Positions 39,740 to 53,360 of a stretch of 55,000 nt of DNA are shown piece by piece; within the stretch, counting starts at the first letter, position 1, and each line of letters begins with the position of its first letter. The notes beneath the pieces are model-generated. The model was not told the origin of the DNA and made no database searches. It saw nothing but the letters and a program-made list of their open reading frames with translations. The stretch is from NCBI GenBank assembly GCA_905221605.1, contig CAJNDS010000396.1, forward strand, positions 1 through 55,000, in the 5' to 3' direction. The stretch comes from Symbiodinium natans (Eukaryota > Sar > Dinophyceae > Suessiales > Symbiodiniaceae). The position numbers were made by a program, and so were the translations under genes.

Positions 39740-41650
39740 ATGGTAGAGCCCCGCCCCAAGTATTTGCGATGGTTTTGGAAGCAGCGAATTCGGGGACCAT
39801 TTGGAAGCAGCGAATTCGGGGACCATGTTATTTGCGATAGTTTTGGAACCGGCGAATTCGGGGACCATGATATTCGCGATGGTTTTGGAAATGGCGAATT
39901 CGGGGACCATGATATTTGCGATGGTTTTGGAACCAGCGAATTCAAAAAACATGGAATTTGCGATGGTTTTTGGAACCAGCGAATTCGGGGACCATGGTTT
40001 TTGCGATGGGCTTGGAACCAGCGAATTCGGGGACCATGATATTTGCGATGCCTTTGGAACAGCGGATTCGGGGACCATGGCATTTGCGATGATTTTTGGA
40101 ACCAGCGAATTCGGGGACCATGGTATTTGCGATGGTTTTGGAACCAGCGAATTCGGGGACCATGGTATTTGCGTTGGAAGCAGCGAATTCGGGGACCATG
40201 GTATTTGCGATGCTTTTGGAACAGCGAATTCGGGGACAATGGTTTCGCGATGGTTTTTGGAGCCAGCGAATTCAGGGACCATGGTATTTGCGACGCTTGT
40301 GGAACCGGCGAATTCGGGGACCATGGGAAACAGCGAATTCGAGGACCATGGTCTTTGCGATCGATGGTTTTGGAAGCAGCGAATTCGGGGACCATGGTAT
40401 TTGCGACGGTTTTGGAAACAGCGAATTCGGGGACCATGGTATTCGCGATGGTTTTGGAACCAGCGAATTCGGGGACCATGGTATTGGCAATGCTCTTGGA
40501 ACCAGCAACTTCGGGGACCATGGTATTTGCGATGGTTTTGGAACCAGCGAATTCGGGGACGATGGTATTTGCGATGGTTTTGGAACCAGCGAATTCGGGG
40601 ACCATGGTATCTGCGATGCTTTTGGAACAGCGAATTCGGGGACCATGGTATTCGCGATGGTTTTTGAAACCAGCGAACTCGGGACCATGGCATTTGCGAT
40701 GGTTTGGGAACCAGCGAATTCGGGGACCATGGTATGGTTTTGGAACTAACCAGCGAATTCGGGGACCATGGTGTTTGCGATGGTTTTAGAATCAACGAAT
40801 TCGGGGACCATGGTATTGACGACGGTTTTGGAAGCAGCGAATTCGGGGACCATGGTATTTGCGATGGTTTTGGATGCAGGGAATTCGGGGACCATGTTAT
40901 TTGCGATAGTTTTGGAACCGGAAATCGGGGACCATGATATTTGCGATGGTTTTGGAAATAGCGAATTCGGGGATCATGATATTTGCGATGGTTTTGGAAC
41001 CAGCGAATTCAAAAAACATGGTATTTGCGACGGTTTTTGGAACCAGCGAATTCGGGGACCATGTTATTTGCCATGGGCTTGGAACCAGCGAACTCGGGGA
41101 CCATGGTATATGCGATGGTTTTGGAACAGCGAATTCGAGGACCATGGCATTTGCGATGGTTTTTGGAACCAGCGAACTCGGGGACCATGGTATTTGCGAT
41201 GGTTTTGGAGCCAGCGAATTCGGGGACCATGGTATTTGCGATGGTTTTGGAACCAGCGAATTCGGGGACCATGGTATTTGCGATGGTTTTGTTTGCGATG
41301 GTTTTGGAAGCAGCGAATTCGGGGACCATGTTATTCGCGATGGTTTTGGAACCAGCGCATTCGGGGACCATGATATTCGCCATGGTTTTGGAACCAGCGA
41401 ATTCGGGGAAAAATGTTATTCGCGATGGTTTTGGAACCAGCGAGTTCGGGGACCATGATATTCGCGATGGTTTTGGAACCAGCGAATTCGGGGACCATGG
41501 CATTTGCGACGGTTTTAGTTTTGGAACCAGCGAATTCGGGGACCATGGTATTTGCGATGGTTCTGGAACCAGCGAACTCGGGAGCCATGGTATTTGCGAC
41601 GGTTTTAGAAACAGCGAATTCGAGGACCGTGGTATATTTGCGATGCTTCC
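39740..41650. repeat. 42-bp minisatellite, block B
   Basis: About 45 units of the same 42-bp repeat as block A. As 42 is 14 codons, and the unit lacks stops in several frames, frames of 200-356 codons appear on both strands, for example 39,725-40,795 minus. All read as 14-residue repeats (EFGDHGICDGF or SPNSLVPKPSQIPW). They are not supported as genes. Confidence 0.97.
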
Positions 41651-42090
41651 ACGGCGTGCTACGTTTGTACTACAAAAGTCGACTTTCCAGCCACTGAAGC
41701 TCCGGGCGTCCGCGGCGTACTACGTTTGTACTACGAAAGTGGATTTTCCAGCCACGACATCTGTACTACAAAAGTCGACTTTCCAGCTACGGAAGCTCCG
41801 GGTGTCCCCAGCGTACTACGTCTGTACTACAAAAATCGACTTTCCAGCCACGGAAGCTCTGTGGGCGTCCGCGCCGTACTAGATTTGTACATCTGTGCTA
41901 CAAAAATCGACTTTCCAGCCACGGAAGCTCCGGGCGTCCGCGCCATACTACATTTGTGCTACAAAAGTCGACTTTCCAGCCACGGAAGTCCCCGGAAGCT
42001 CCGAGCGTCCACGGCGTACTACATTTGTACTACAAAAGTCGCCTTTCCAGCCACGGAAGTCACCGGCGTACTGCGTCTGTACTACAAGGG
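41650..42090. repeat. About 60-bp minisatellite
   Basis: Seven or so units with CGTACTACGTTTGTACTACA, AAAGTCGACTTTCCAGCCAC and GGAAGCTCCGGGCGTCC. The last units are diverged. Confidence 0.93.
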
Positions 42091-42470
42091 GTTACGATTG
42101 TATGTTAAAAAACGGCAAAAAAACAGGACGGGTGTGGCACTGCGACCACGCGAAAACCCGCAGAGGGGTTACGTTTGCATGTCAAAAAACGCAAAAGCAC
42201 GACCGTTTTGGCACTGCGCCAACGCCGAAACCCGCAGAGGGTTGACGCGGACACGAAAAAATGCAAAAGACGATGGTTTTAGCCGATTGCCCGCAGAGGG
42301 TTGTCCGCGGCGCGAAAGAAACGTAAAAACACGACGGTTTTAGCACCGCGACCATGCCGAAACCCGGAGAGGGTTGTCCGCGCAAATCAAAAAACGTAAA
42401 AAAAAAAAAACGACGGTTTTAGCACCGCGACCACGCCGAAACCCGCAGAGGGTTGCAATCCCGATTGGCG
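42090..42470. repeat. About 65-75 bp repeat
   Basis: Five to six units with CGAAACCCGCAGAGGGTT and AAAAACGACGGTTTTAGCAC. They grade out of the preceding array. Confidence 0.9.
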
Positions 42471-42599
42471 ACGTCAACCCAGCCCGCCGCCTTAAAAAGA
42501 ATAATTTTAATTAAGAAATGTAGGACTGGGTACGAAGGTCTATTAAATTCTACTAAAATCTCGGAAATTCTATGAAATTGTACTAAAATTGTGAATTCT

Positions 42600-42840
42600 A
42601 CTTTATGCACTTAACTCTGTGCACTTCACTCTATGCACTTAACTCTATGCACTTGACTCTGTGCACTTCACTCTATGCACTTAACTCTATGCACTTGACT
42701 CTATGCACTCCACTCTATTCGCTTCATTGCGCTTCACTCTATGCACTTCACTCAATGCACTTCACTCCATGCACTTAACTCTATGCACTTCACTCTATGT
42801 ACTTAACTTCTATGCACTTGACTCCATGCACTTCAGTCTA
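42600..42840. repeat. 13-bp minisatellite ACTCTATGCACTT
   Basis: About 18 units, with TAA, TGA or TCA joining the words. It ends the run of tandem arrays. Confidence 0.95.
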
Positions 42841-45800
42841 TGATGTTGGGTCAGAGGGCTCCGCACGGAAGAACCCTTCGCGATGCTTTCGGCCTACCTC
42901 TCGTAATTTGGGATGTCCGGTCTAGTGTCTTTCTTCATCAAGCGACACACAACGTTCCCAACATCATGAAGAAGGAGGCGAGCCAGGGCAGAGGCAGTGT
43001 CTGTTCATCGTGGCCTCTGGCCCTTGGAGGCCATGGCGGCCCTAGAGGTTCTTATTGGTCCCTTGTAGGGAAGGGGGGTAAGGGGGGGGGGGGGGGGGGG
43101 GGCTGTAAAGGCGTCAAGGCGTTTCAAGCCGGCGATACCCTTTTTTTTGATTGTTAATGTCTCTCCTCGCGGGGTTACACGTCTCAGGCTCCACTGAAAA
43201 CTTGTCCAACGCGAAAAAGGAACCTGAGGCGGCGCCTTTTCGTTTCTGATGTTGGGAGCGTCGCCGGCGACCAAATTACGGGGTCGGTTTTCACTAACAT
43301 CTTTCCAGAGAGAATAAACACCATGTTCCAGTTTCCGCGCTTGTCTGCGAAGTTACAAGGGGTTGTTAGTTACCATGAGCGGGCTTTGTGTCTGCACACT
43401 GCAAGACACAGAGCCTCTTTCAAATACTCGTCGAATCGCGAGTCCTCCGGGTCTATGAGGATGCCGAAGTGGACTAAACCAGATCGAAGCTGGCTGAACG
43501 TCCACTTGCACTTGAACATCTGGGGGCGAGCTGCCGTTCTTATCAGAACGACTGCCCCGGAGGCATTCGCACTTAGAGCAAGAAGCCGACGGCGAGCGAG
43601 GCGCCACAACTCAGTTTGAGATGCTGCCTGGCAAGGACCCGGCACAGAATATAACTGCTCCCAGAATTGCTCAAGAAAGTGTTGATTTACTGGTCGGTGG
43701 AACAGGGGTTCGCCAAGACACGGCCTTGGGGTCTTGTTCTGAATGGGGGTTCGGCATGAAGAAATCAAAGGGTTTGAGCTGGCTATGATGGGATGCCTCT
43801 ATCCACAGGTTTCGCTATACTGGCATGGGTCAACATGTGGGCTCTGCATTCGCACCTTTGCATGCCTCAACTCATTCGCTTCTGCGCAGTGGTGACGGCA
43901 AAGATGTAGGCCTTGAAAGTCCTCTTCGACACATGATGTTGACGCAGTGGAAATTGCGGCAAAAAAAGACATGTCAGTCGGGCATGCTTCAGCATACACA
44001 AGGTCCGGAATGGTGATACGGTGATACTGTGGTTGGCCAATGAAACCAACCACCAAAGGCCTTGATGGCCTTGTATGGCAGTTGCATGCAGTTGCAACAT
44101 GAAGCAATTGTGCATGCACGTCCTGCTCAGGCGCCTCATCGCATGTGGGGGCATGCTCAGGATGCTGCCGACAGATCCATCGGGGCGTCAATCGCAAGCT
44201 GGCCGCAGCGCATTTCCGATTGCCCCCGTGCATGGCTGAAATGTGATTGCTACCCGTGCAGTTTGCAATGGCGACCGGTGCTCATTAAACGTAGCGGCTG
44301 CGACGCCCGAGGCAGTAGAGGTATGATAGGATCAGGTGAGACCATTGTCAGCATCCTAAATCCGATAGTCTCAACTCGGATGGAAACCAAGCTATATCCA
44401 AATGGCCTGCTCAAGACGTACGATTCGTCTTGCATCTTTGCTCGGGTCCTAGACGTGAAGAAGTGTGGCAAGGAGGTTCTGTTGTTGAGCACATGGGGGC
44501 CAGACATGAAATCTGCAGTGTGGCCACTCGCATTGACCCACTGGCAAACTCGACAGCGACTGAGTTACTTTTCTCGGGGACGGGCTATGCGGACATTCTG
44601 GATGGTCAACAGTTCTTGTTTGATGAAATCTACATCAGCAACGTGGTTGGGCGGGGGTTGCTCTCCCCCCCACAGTACTGTACCTTTTCCAAGGCCCGTC
44701 ACCTACGATAGAGTTCCGAGGCTTCAACCTCTCACGAGTCGAGGATCGCTACTGTATGGGAAGCTCTTCCTTGCTGCAATGAGCGTGAGAGGAAAGCAGT
44801 TTGTACCGGATCAGGGTTGTGCTTTTTGTGTTCGTGTTCCTTCGTAAGTGCCGCTTTTTGGATGGCCTGCGGCCACTGAGGCCCTCACTGGAAGGAGGAG
44901 GCTGCTCAGCACCACTGACAGCGCCGTTTTCCATCGGCTCCCACCTTTGCGACGGCTCATCTGAATTCTCTTCTGGGGGGGACCCCCCGATAGCCGATAG
45001 AACGCTTCGTGCGATAGAGCACATCCTACGACAACGCTGTTGAGCGCGAGAATTTCACATTCCTTTAGTGAAGCAACCTGCACATGCTGCCCAATCGACC
45101 AGAACAAAGCGGGCACCATCGTCCCCTGGCCTATTCAAGCGATCCTCTGCCGCGCAGGTGGCGGCGTCCACCTCCCCCATCGTAACACGGGTGCCAAGGG
45201 AGATCAAGCTGTGTGTCGTCTGATACGTTCATCTAGAAAGCAACTCTTACGGAGAGGGCATTCGTGTTGAGTTGTAAGGCCTGTAGATTCCACGGCAAGC
45301 AGAAGCAACAGTGACGACATGGCAAGCTCTTCCCAGACGTCTGTCTCAGCACAACGAACTTGTTCTTATCAGGCCGTGTGCCTTCGAGACGTCTCCTGTG
45401 GCGATCGGCTCCCCAAAACAACACACATCCCGTGAAATGCTGGCTCAACCCCACAATGACACCTATGTCGCAACTCGACCCACCCACCTCCAAAAAGGCC
45501 GTGAGCCCTCCCCACTTTCAAAAGGCTGAAGTTACGATTTGTGCCATCAGCTGAGGTGCAAACCATCGCTCAGACTCGAGAAGAGTTTTCTGCGGCGACG
45601 GTTGTGTTTGGAGATATATAACACCTCAACCCGAGGCAGAATCTGCATCATTAATACCGTACGGACAGGAGGTTCGAAAGCACGGCAAACAATCCTTTGA
45701 AGCTGGGGTTGCAGCTCATCGTTCCTACGGGGAGGCGGGTTGGACGTTTGAGGTTCACAGGAGGTTTCGGACTGAATTCAAAAACTCCCAAACCGAGTCG

Positions 45801-46130
45801 CAGCATTGGAACTGAGTACCTTGACCGGTTTAGACGGTCGCATTTGGACGGCATCAGATCACGAGCGACAAACCCCGGCCCGCGAACCCAAAACAACCCT
45901 GTTGATGATACATGCTGAAGCGCAGAAGTCCAACTAACTGTATATAATCAACAGAGTGGACCCAGTTTGATGCCACAGACTTCCTGGGAGTGGATGACTT
46001 GACAACTATCGCCGGCAAGCCGATCGAGCACAGTCACGTTTCCCTCCGTGCCTTACTTCTGAGGCCGCAAGCACCACTATTTCCCTCCCCCTCCAAACCA
46101 TAAAAGGGCATGGTCAGGATTCGGAAGTAG
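42841..46130. other. No supported gene
   Basis: GC-moderate unique sequence. The longest frame, 44,062-44,847 plus (261 codons), has plausible stretches such as GMIGSGETIVSILNPIVSTR but overlaps other frames and matches no family. Frames at 43,370-43,768 and 43,799-44,233 (minus) are similar cases. Intron-containing host genes cannot be excluded. Confidence 0.4.
43082..43102. repeat. G homopolymer, 21 nt
   Basis: A run of 21 G residues preceded by AAGGGGGGTA. A possible quadruplex former; assembly length uncertain. Confidence 0.9.
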
Positions 46131-46698
46131 GTCTTTTCTTTCAACGATGCTTGTTCTGCGAAAAGTTTCCAAGGTGCATGGCGTCTTACTTAAGGTTCAA
46201 TGAATCGGGGCCTGCATCTGCATCTGCTGATTGTCAAAGATGAGGAGAAGTACCATGTGTTGCCACTCCTTCATGCCAGTGGAATGTGGTGTCGGAAAAC
46301 AGACCCCTGCTGGAGCCACAATTACGTTACCAGCACAAGTTTTGGGTGTCCTTGCTCTGCGAAGCGGTTCTAAGGTTTAAGGTTTTTCTTCCCAACTCTG
46401 CTTGTTCTGCGAAAAGGTGGCAAGGTTCAAGGTCTTTTCGTTCTACTATGCTTGTTCTGCGAAATGGCGTCGTGCTTTCGTTTCAATGATTCGGGGCTTG
46501 CATCTGCATCTGCTGATTGTCAAAGATGAGGGGAAGTACGATTTGTTGCCACGCCTTAATTCCAGTGGGATGTGGTGTTGGAAAACAAACCCGTCATGGA
46601 GCCGCGATTACGTTACCAGCACAGATTGTTGGGAGTCCTTGCTCTGCGGAGTTTTTCCCAACTCTGCTTGCTCTGTGAAAAGGTTCTAAGGTTCACGA
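46131..46698 (+). repeat. Two-copy tandem duplication, about 270-300 bp
   Basis: 46,131-46,431 and 46,432-46,698 share ATGCTTGTTCTGCGAAA, GCATCTGCATCTGCTGATTG, TTGTCAAAGATGAG and TTACGTTACCAGCACA in the same order, offset about 286-301 bp. The copies are diverged with small indels. Frames in them are not conserved, so a coding role is not supported. Confidence 0.9.
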
Positions 46699-49600
46699 GC
46701 TGAAGGGAGACGTATGGCGACGTGCCAAATCGGGGAATCCCCGTCCTGGCCAAGCGACTGCGGTCGAGCGGGAATCGAAATCTAAGCGTTGGCACCCTTT
46801 AGGAAAAAAACTTGTAGGCTCATTTGGGAGGCTGCGCTTGGCAACTTCAGATCCTCTTGATTCATGGGTACGAAGCCCATGTCTTAGACTGAGCTTGTTA
46901 GAGTGCTGTGCAATGCGGTGCATCAGCATGAAACGACGACAAAACAAAAAGCAGATCGGTTGCGCCAGTCGCAGCCCCAACCGCCCTTCTCTCTCGAACT
47001 GTCTGAGCCCGACCTACATCACCTGAACAAGCACAAAACTAGACCCTGTTGCACGGTTCAAGTTACTGCAATTGCTGCGCTACCAAGGCTTTATTCTTCA
47101 TAGTTATGGACGGCTATGGTTCCATCTCCAATGGAACTCCCCTAGGCAGTACTGCAGTTGTCAACTCTGCTTGTCTCCCTTCCGGGATCGAAAACCTGCA
47201 GTGTTTTTTTGAAGTTGGCTTCGAGCACGATCTTGGAGTTCTTGGACCTGAACAAGCCGAGGTGCTCTGGGCCAAGGCCGCCTTCACGGCAGCCTCCACC
47301 ACAGCCCGCGGCGGCGAAGCCTCCATGGCGAAGCTTGCAGCTTGTCCTGAGAGCATTCGGTGTTCATCTGCTTACTGTACACTCCTACTTGACAGGCATG
47401 GCTGGCCTTGAGATGGATGCTCAGGCGCTACAGGGCGCAACCCTGTCGGCTTGTCGCAAAAGCTCACTGCTTTTTCAGATGGCGCCTTTCATGGCATTTG
47501 AGGGGCCCTTCATTCGTTCCAACGTCTGAGCTGAGGGAGCGGCACGCCAGTGATCAAGGCTACCTTCGGCGTGCCCACCTCAGGAAGTCCAAAGTGTGAC
47601 GGAGCATGACTTGAGTGCCTTCGGGTGAGGAAGGTCCATATAGCGGCGCGTATTGCAAGCTCCCACCTCCCAGCGGCATTCGTCGGAGGCGTTCGCAAGC
47701 ACCACCTTCAGAGCAGCGAATCCACCTGAGCGGTCTCTTAGGCTCTTTGCCGGAGGAGAGAATCGGTCAACAACCTAACCCGAAGCCCAAACGCCTTTAA
47801 CTTCCATCGTTAGGTCCGCAAGTAAGCTGAAGTCCCGAGAATTCAAACAAACCCCTCACAACAAGCTTTAAGCGAACCCAGCGGGCCCCAGAGCGGGCCC
47901 CAGAGCATTTTCGCAAAGTAGATGTTGTACGAAATGGCGAGGCTCTCATCCTGGCATCGCGCTTCTGCTCCGAGATGAGGAGGGGTAGATGGGGTTTGTG
48001 GGGGTGTGTAGCACATGAGGGCTGTGAGCTACAAAGAAGCGCGTTCTCCCGCAGATCCCAGGACAGCTCGCAACCCAAATCGCCTGACAGCTTTAGGTCC
48101 TAGAGGGGATTATGAGTGCTCAGCAGGGGGCAGAAGCGCAAAACGCCAGATGACAAGGGCCGCCTCTCTTCATTCCTGGGTAGATTTCACATGGACACGG
48201 GGCCGGGGTTTTGCTAGGACAATGCCGATGTGCGGATCTGTGAACCCCGCCACCATCTAGATCAAATTTCGGAAAGGAGATGTTTCAGACAGAGGCGAAG
48301 TTGTCCTTGCTTACGAGCTCCCACACCGACAGGAAGATGCGTTCTAGACTGTCCGAGAACATCTAAAGAAACTTCGTCACACAAGCATTTGTTAGTATAC
48401 AGGATTTGGGGATCAATGTGTCTGGCATCACCTGCTTCTGCAGCCCAGTCGCAAAGATGGCATGGAACGCCGGTGTGGTCCTTGTGGGTCGAACGCATCT
48501 CTTACAGACCCTATGCAACCCCAAGCCCCCAACATAACCCAACAGACTTCTCCAAAACCCAAAACCTTGTACCGCCAAGCCTCTATGACTAAAGCGCTCG
48601 GTGCAAAGTGCGATCTGCGCTCTGCCCATCATGCAACCACCAGCCCGTACTTCCCTTTAGAGGGACTGTGCAAGGGTTACGATGGCCCTGACACCTTCTG
48701 GCAGTGTCCGCATAAACGCGAGGTGCTTCCCTAGACCTTCCAGCGCTAGCTCGTGAGACCCTACTTCGGAGTTTTCGGAAATGATAAGTGACCGCACCGA
48801 TGACAACTCATGCATCTCCATTGCAATAAGGATTCTCTAGAGCCTCTGAAGGAAGCAGCGGTTCATTCTCGATCTCTCGTTTCCAGGCAAGCTGCTGCTC
48901 CAGCAGTGCCGACTGTGTGTAGATCAGCAGGTGCCTGGGCAACAGTGGAAGACAAGTTGAGGGTTCTTCCTGTCCTCCCTCTTGTTAACCTCCTCCAAAC
49001 GCGGTGTGGGTGAAGGGTTCAATTGCTACCGCGAGGGGGCGCTGTAGCATGCGCAAACTGCATATACATGGTGAATATTTGCAAGGTTTGGCTTTGGGGG
49101 GATTGACGAGCGCAGGGGGTGGAAGGCTTCATGCCGTGGCAAGTTTGCTCACCATGTAGAGCTCTTACTCCTTGCATGTAAGCCCACAAGGGCAAACGTA
49201 GACGCGAATGCCCTCAAGCCCTTGACAGAAGTTCCATTCCTGGCATCCGACGGCCCTACATCGACATTCATGGGCCAGGAGACGACACGGCTGGGATCGG
49301 TGTCTCTGTCGCCACCTGGGATGGAAAGCAGAGGCAGCGGAGGCCGGGGCAGCTTCACAGCATAGACAATACATTTTGCTAGCATTACTGTCATCACTTT
49401 AGTGACTAGTGATGTTACTGATGTTACTATTGCTATGGATTGCTATCACGATTATAGCTGGTATTGCGTTTATTGGCTTCGGCTTGGGCTTAAGGCTTGG
49501 GGTTCAAACGTTGATCGTCCTTTACGCTGTGGTCCTTGATACGTACTTTGTGAACAGATGGTAGTCTCCGGTAGATGCTATGCAGGATTGTGGAGGTTCA

Positions 49601-52300
49601 AGCCTGGCTTTGTCCGGGGGTGCTCTCCGACATGTACATGTACAGAAACGATCCGCTGGCTCTCAACATCTCTCCCCATGTCACTCTGCAGTAAGTTGAG
49701 GATTCCTCTCCTCGTGCGTGGGATCGCCCTCCGCATCTTGGTATCAAGAGTCCCATGGTGTCAGTGGCCTCATTCCGTCACTCGGTGGACTTCCACTCCC
49801 TATACCCTCCTACTATATTTATAGCAGTTCGGAGACTGGGGCCCAAACCGAACCCTCCCCACATCCCCTTCAAAGTGACTTATTCTGCAACGTGAGCGGG
49901 ATGGGGTATATCTGGGAAATCGCTGAATCAAAAGGGCTGTTATTGCCATGGTACCTCATCAAAACATTGTAACCCGAAGATACGGAGCCTCTACGGTTGG
50001 GGACAAATACAATATATAGTAGCCGGATCAGGGAATGAAGTTCTTGCCCGTAATGCAACCGCCCACCCGGCCCTTAAGCCGTACACATACACCTGCATAG
50101 CTTGAGCGCGGAACCCTAACCCTACCTCTATATCCGCAGCCCACAAGAGGTATCGCAAAATGGATCCAGCGGCTGAAGAAAGGATGTTAATCCCTTGGAA
50201 CTTTTCTGATTCTGCGGCCAAAGGCCAAGTGCACGGGGGAATATAGTGGATTGCATCTAGGGTTTAGGGTCCAGGTTTTTTTGGGAGAAGTTCCCTCAGC
50301 ACCGCAGAGGGAAAATTCCTCGGGAAAATTCCTCGGGACACGAAGCGGATGGGCCCCCCAACAAGGACTCCTCCTGCAGTTTACCTGCAACAACATCCGA
50401 AGCATGAGATCTTTATGCAGGTTGTGCGTAGGCTAAATAATTTGAATGACACGATTTTGGCCTGTAACATATTGCAACGAACGTCAGGATCATTCAGCAT
50501 TAATTACTAATGGCATGCAATAGTTCAGGCTCTACATTGAACACTTTGAAAACATCATGCATATTGATAATATAGGTGTTCATTGCAGTTTCAGTTCTCT
50601 TCCAATCGGCTCCACTTACTATCTCTAAATCCTGGATCGCAACATGCCGCATTAGGTTTGAGGTGGCCTACTCAGATACTACGGCTTCCTTGTCGGAACA
50701 TTCAGGTCAGCTGCGACTGAGACAGCTTCAGAGCTTGAGAAACTGTGGGTAGGGGGCGGAGAGGCGCGGGGAGCAGGTCCAGGGTCTTTATGCGTTTTCT
50801 CTTGTCACACGTCTCGAAGGATGCCCTCGGAATCTTACAACACTACAACCACTAAAACTTCAACAGACTTGTGAAGCCGGGTGAAGCCGCCTGCTTGCAA
50901 TACACCCTCCGAGTAACGCAGGATGACAAACTAGCCATTTTCGCAAGATGATGTACCAGCATCTAATTGTGAGGATCAATTCTAGCAACAGCCTGCAACA
51001 GCAACATCAACGGCAGCCATCTGCACCGTCACCACCATTATCAGCACCCACATACCCCACATCAGTCATCACCGCAGTATGAACATCCAGCGAGTCAGAG
51101 CCACATGACCGCTCGGGATCCTGTGGGACGAAAGCCGCCGGGTTCCTTTTCTGGGGCCCCTGCAAAGACAGCACTTCCTGAAGCCTTAGCGGGTTGTCGG
51201 GCTCCAGGATTGAAGGTTGTGGTTTAAGGATCAAAATCGAATTCGATGCGATCCTGGTTTGTCTGCGTCTGTACTCAGCATACTCACCTTTGTAGCCGTT
51301 GCGGTCACCCCTATGTGCTGGATTATGTACGCTACCTCTCTGGTGTTCCCAAAGAGCACACCTCGTCGCTTGGCGAGAAAAAGGATGCACAAACTTCACA
51401 AGGCTTTCAGGCATTCGGGCTTGAGTGCTTTGGCATGTAGGGTGGGGCGCGGCATGATAGGGCTTGGGGTGTAGAGATCAGGGTTTAGGGCCCCATGCTC
51501 AACCCACAGCTCACAATCCTGGCGGCTGGCCGAGCCGAGGCGTCGCAGGCGCTCTGATCGATGGCATCGCGCCTGCTACCTATATGCTTCAACCCATCAG
51601 GCTTACGGGTTTAGGGTATATCTAGAGTTTGGGGCTTAGAGTCAGCTTAGGGTCAGAAATTGCGGTTCAAGGTGTTAGGGTTCTTAGACAGTTCGGGGCT
51701 TGTGGATAGACAGTTCCTGCAAAGGCGATCTCATTAGGGCTTGGACTCTAGAGATTTGTTCACCTCAGATTCATTTTCCATGAAAAGATGGAAGGTTTCC
51801 GAGAAAACCTGAACATCTCCCAACAACACTGCCTAGCTCCTTTGAGCCGGTCAGGACCAGGTGAAGACAATAGCGATGTCTATCGTGTCGACATAGTCGA
51901 GTCGAAGAGCACGCAAGTAGCTTTCTTAACTACATTCTAGCACGTGTAACCCCAAATAAAGCTACAGAATAGCTGACTACGAACCCTTAAAATCTATAAC
52001 TGCGTAACCCCTACAACTGTAGGTTTTTTTTGCATCGCAAGGGTATGCAGCTCCTACATCTCTTTTCGCCCTCACATGAGCGCTGTTCTGCACCACCCTG
52101 GAGGCTCACCTTCCAAAATCCCTTAATGAAGGAATAGACTTTGAATTATGGTGGGATCCCTAATAAGATTTAAGGTGTATTCCTCAATTCAGGGATTTTG
52201 GACGGTCTGGGAGCACTGTGCCAGGAGCTGCCCACATGTGCAGCTGTCTGATTCGGAGCTCCTTCTCTCAAGCTCGGGGTTGGGAAGGCATCAACTTCAG
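46699..52300. other. No supported gene; sparse telomere-like motifs
   Basis: Unique sequence with short frames only, the best at 47,049-47,411 plus (120 codons) and 47,158-47,529 plus (123 codons), overlapping each other. Single degenerate TTTAGGG words occur near 50,260, 51,480 and 51,610. Nothing else recognised. Confidence 0.4.
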
Positions 52301-52312
52301 TTTAAGGCTTCG

Positions 52313-52360
52313 GGAAACCCCCTAAACCCCAAACCCCTAAACCTGAAACCTTTAAACCTT
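52313..52360. repeat. Degenerate telomere-like repeats
   Basis: CCCCCTAAACCCCAAACCCC and further variants of CCTAAACC, about six units. Too degenerate to be a telomere. Confidence 0.6.
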
Positions 52361-52918
52361 GAAGCAGCTGACCTTCTGCTCCCCTAAAACCACACTTGCC
52401 CTCCGATCCGAGATCTAATCATCAAACTCTGCAACTCTACGAATTCAAGGCTCTACTTTCGAAAGATTCATATCAGGCCCGCCGCCCTACAGCAAAAGCC
52501 CTAAACAAGACCTATAACACCCTTGATTGTAGAATTCGCAGAGAGCCGTGATGGAGCAAACGCGCATAGAGCCCACAACCAAACCTTGAAGCGGTTTAGG
52601 GTTTAGGATGTCAGGCTTTAGGCAGGGCTTAAGGGTCTTAGGGTTTCAGTGCACTAGGCTTTCAAGTAGCCAGGGGAAGACAGTATAGACACCATGTCAC
52701 AATGGTTCCTTCAAGGAACAGGTATTGCGGTACAACAGAACCCTGCACCCCGTGTTTTCGACTCGCCCTTCTCTATCTTCGTCTCCCTGCGGTTCATGAC
52801 GCTTTAGTCAAGCCCGCTGACAGTGCCTGGAGGATCATGAGACTTAGCAAGTTAGTGTTGCCCGAAAAGATTTATATAACGGCTTTATCGGGTTTCTACA
52901 AGGGTTCCATAAGGAGGA

Positions 52919-53020
52919 TCATGGGACTTAGTAAGTAAAGCTACAGGTACCTTAAAGGGGGTTAAAGTACTTATGAGTATAGTTATCTAGTGCATAACCC
53001 TAGGTACTAAGTCCCATGTT
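52919..53020. repeat. 14-bp inverted repeat
   Basis: CATGGGACTTAGTA near 52,919 and its exact complement TACTAAGTCCCATG near 53,006 are separated by about 73 bp. A diverged direct copy, ATCATGAGACTTAGCAAG, lies at about 52,834. Confidence 0.8.
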
Positions 53021-53360
53021 GCGGTTTATACACACTAGCTCCGGCACGGCCAGCATAGTCCACGTCCGGTAAAGTGAGAAAGAGCAAGCCATACGTCAAA
53101 AGTGGCCTAGAGAGGATGCCGGAATTCGGCAATGTGTGTGCTCACCGCAATGCGCCTTTACAGTGAACCTTTGAGACTCTCATGGGTCTGGAATCAGTGT
53201 GTCACTTTGGTTTGACAAACTCCCCGGCGCTTTGCGGACAGCTGCAAGCACCTTCAAACGGTCGCTAAAGCATAGCTTCGAAGAGGCAAAGCGCTGCCTC
53301 TGGAAAAAAATCCTCCAGGGTCAAAGGAATCGTGTCCCCCGAGCATTGGCGACTACACGT

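Noticed and set aside
39646-41882. 200-356 codon frames on both strands
   Set aside because: They are translations of the 42-bp minisatellite in several frames at once.
44062-44847. 261-codon plus-strand frame
   Set aside because: It has some protein-like stretches but no recognisable motif and overlaps other frames of similar quality. Not enough to call a gene.
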